This document shows, piece by piece, positions 6,572 to 7,144 of a stretch of DNA of 7,144 nt. The position numbers were made by a program, and so were the translations under genes. The notes beneath the pieces were generated by a model. It was not told the origin of the DNA and searched no databases. It worked only from the letters and a program-made list of their open reading frames with translations. Source of the DNA: Tannerella sp. (GTDB lineage: Bacteria; Bacteroidota; Bacteroidia; Bacteroidales; Tannerellaceae); NCBI GenBank assembly GCA_031283785.1, contig JAITBC010000089.1:1-7144 (forward strand). Reading direction: 5' to 3'. The number at the start of each line of letters is the position of its first letter. Within the stretch, counting starts at the first letter, position 1.

Positions 6572-7144
6572 TTAAAGTTTATCTGCTAATAATTGCTGCG
6601 CGGCAAGCACCAGAAACATATAATGCGAAGAACCTCCCCCCATCACATACTCCACCTGTTGCCAGAGGTAAGGAAATTCAAGTAATTCCGGGAAATCCGG
6701 ACGTATCAGCGCCGTACCTGAAACCACGCCGCCCGGAATGTATGACCAGTCGGCACGGTTAAGCCCATAGCCCACCGTAGCCGATTGCGTACCAATGCCG
6801 GAAGCGAATGAAGCCGTGTTGGATCCGGGATGGCAGCCCAATACAAAATTCAATGCATTATACATGATGTCCGGAGGAAATATATCAGGATATGATTTAT
6901 GCAGGAAATAGTAACGATAGCCTAATTCCTGTATATCCCAACCTGCCCCCCATATACTTGGACGATAGGGTACGCCGTAGGGCGTTTCGGCCGCCTGTGT
7001 TTCGAGTTGCTTGCGGAGCGCCGGCAATGCCTCGCGGACAGCCTTCGTGAACTTCTTATCGTTCATGGCTTTTTCAACTCTTCCGATATACCAGCCGACC
7101 ATTGGAATAAACCGTGCGATATTATCTGTTTGCGACAATAAAAA
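6572..7144 (-). CDS. Glycoside hydrolase family 9-like enzyme, C-terminal part (5' end beyond window)
   Basis: The frame stays open to the right edge; the only in-window start is an unconvincing TTG at 7138, so this is the last ~190 residues of a larger protein. Numbering from that TTG, residues 92-185 match the end of the GH9 (alpha/alpha)6 barrel: NALNFVLGCHPGSN (94-107; compare 'LNYvLGrNP'), then FASGIGTQSATVGYG, NRADWSYIPGGVVSG (127-141), and EFPYLWQQVEYVMGG (154-168) with the presumed proton donor E163. The HxR signature is absent (GYGLNR instead), and the Asp usually nine residues before the catalytic Glu is E154. This is a divergent form that I recall from Bacteroidota GH9 proteins. 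The N-terminal domain and catalytic Asp pair lie outside the window. GH9 enzymes cleave beta-1,4-glucans (endoglucanase, some beta-glucosidase or xyloglucanase); the specificity here is unknown. It stops 41 nt before the mannanase start, consistent with one operon. Confidence 0.75.
   Translation of the reverse strand, partial: FLLSQTDNIARFIPMVGWYIGRVEKAMNDKKFTKAVREALPALRKQLETQAAETPYGVPYRPSIWGAGWDIQELGYRYYFLHKSYPDIFPPDIMYNALNFVLGCHPGSNTASFASGIGTQSATVGYGLNRADWSYIPGGVVSGTALIRPDFPELLEFPYLWQQVEYVMGGGSSHYMFLVLAAQQLLADKL

Overview
The window looks like the 3' part of a carbohydrate-degradation operon from a Bacteroidota (probably Bacteroidales-type) bacterium. The evidence is five same-strand genes for exported proteins, including two likely lipoproteins; start codons preceded by A/T-rich sequence with no Shine-Dalgarno motif; a promoter-like sequence of the TTTG...TAnnTTTG (Bacteroides sigma-ABfr) type; and glycoside hydrolases typical of gut and rumen Bacteroidota polysaccharide-utilisation loci. 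Source and species cannot be fixed from the sequence. No SusC/SusD pair lies in the window; if there is one, it should be upstream of position 7144.

Layout, in the direction of transcription (minus strand, right to left): (1) the C-terminal 190 residues of a glycoside hydrolase family 9-like enzyme, cut by the right edge; (2) a GH26 beta-mannanase lipoprotein with both catalytic glutamates and a proline-rich insertion; (3) an exported NTF2/SnoaL-like protein of the DUF8021 type, whose ATG overlaps the mannanase stop as ATGA; (4) a 570-residue lipoprotein that appears to be two tandem MoaF/phenolic-acid-decarboxylase-like (lipocalin-fold) modules, with a CxxCH motif near its C terminus; (5) an exported clan GH-A, GH30-like hydrolase with an extra N-terminal beta-rich domain. 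The gaps are 41, -4, 24 and 54 nt and no promoter-like sequence was seen in them, so one transcript is likely.

Downstream of the last gene, bases 1-630 carry no convincing gene. They hold a 22/23-bp inverted repeat built from 'acacggat'-type units immediately after the last stop, two TATCAA/TTGATA dyads, and a leftward promoter-like sequence.

The GH9-like, GH26 and GH30-like enzymes suggest attack on a plant beta-glycan mixture such as (gluco)mannan with cellulose or another hemicellulose. The unexpected part is the pair of non-CAZyme exported proteins (DUF8021 and double MoaF-like) translated between the mannanase and the GH30-like enzyme. My inference is that they bind or modify a non-sugar (for example aromatic or acyl) substituent of the polysaccharide, or a small molecule released with it. 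This is the most novel-looking aspect of the window and is not proven by the sequence.
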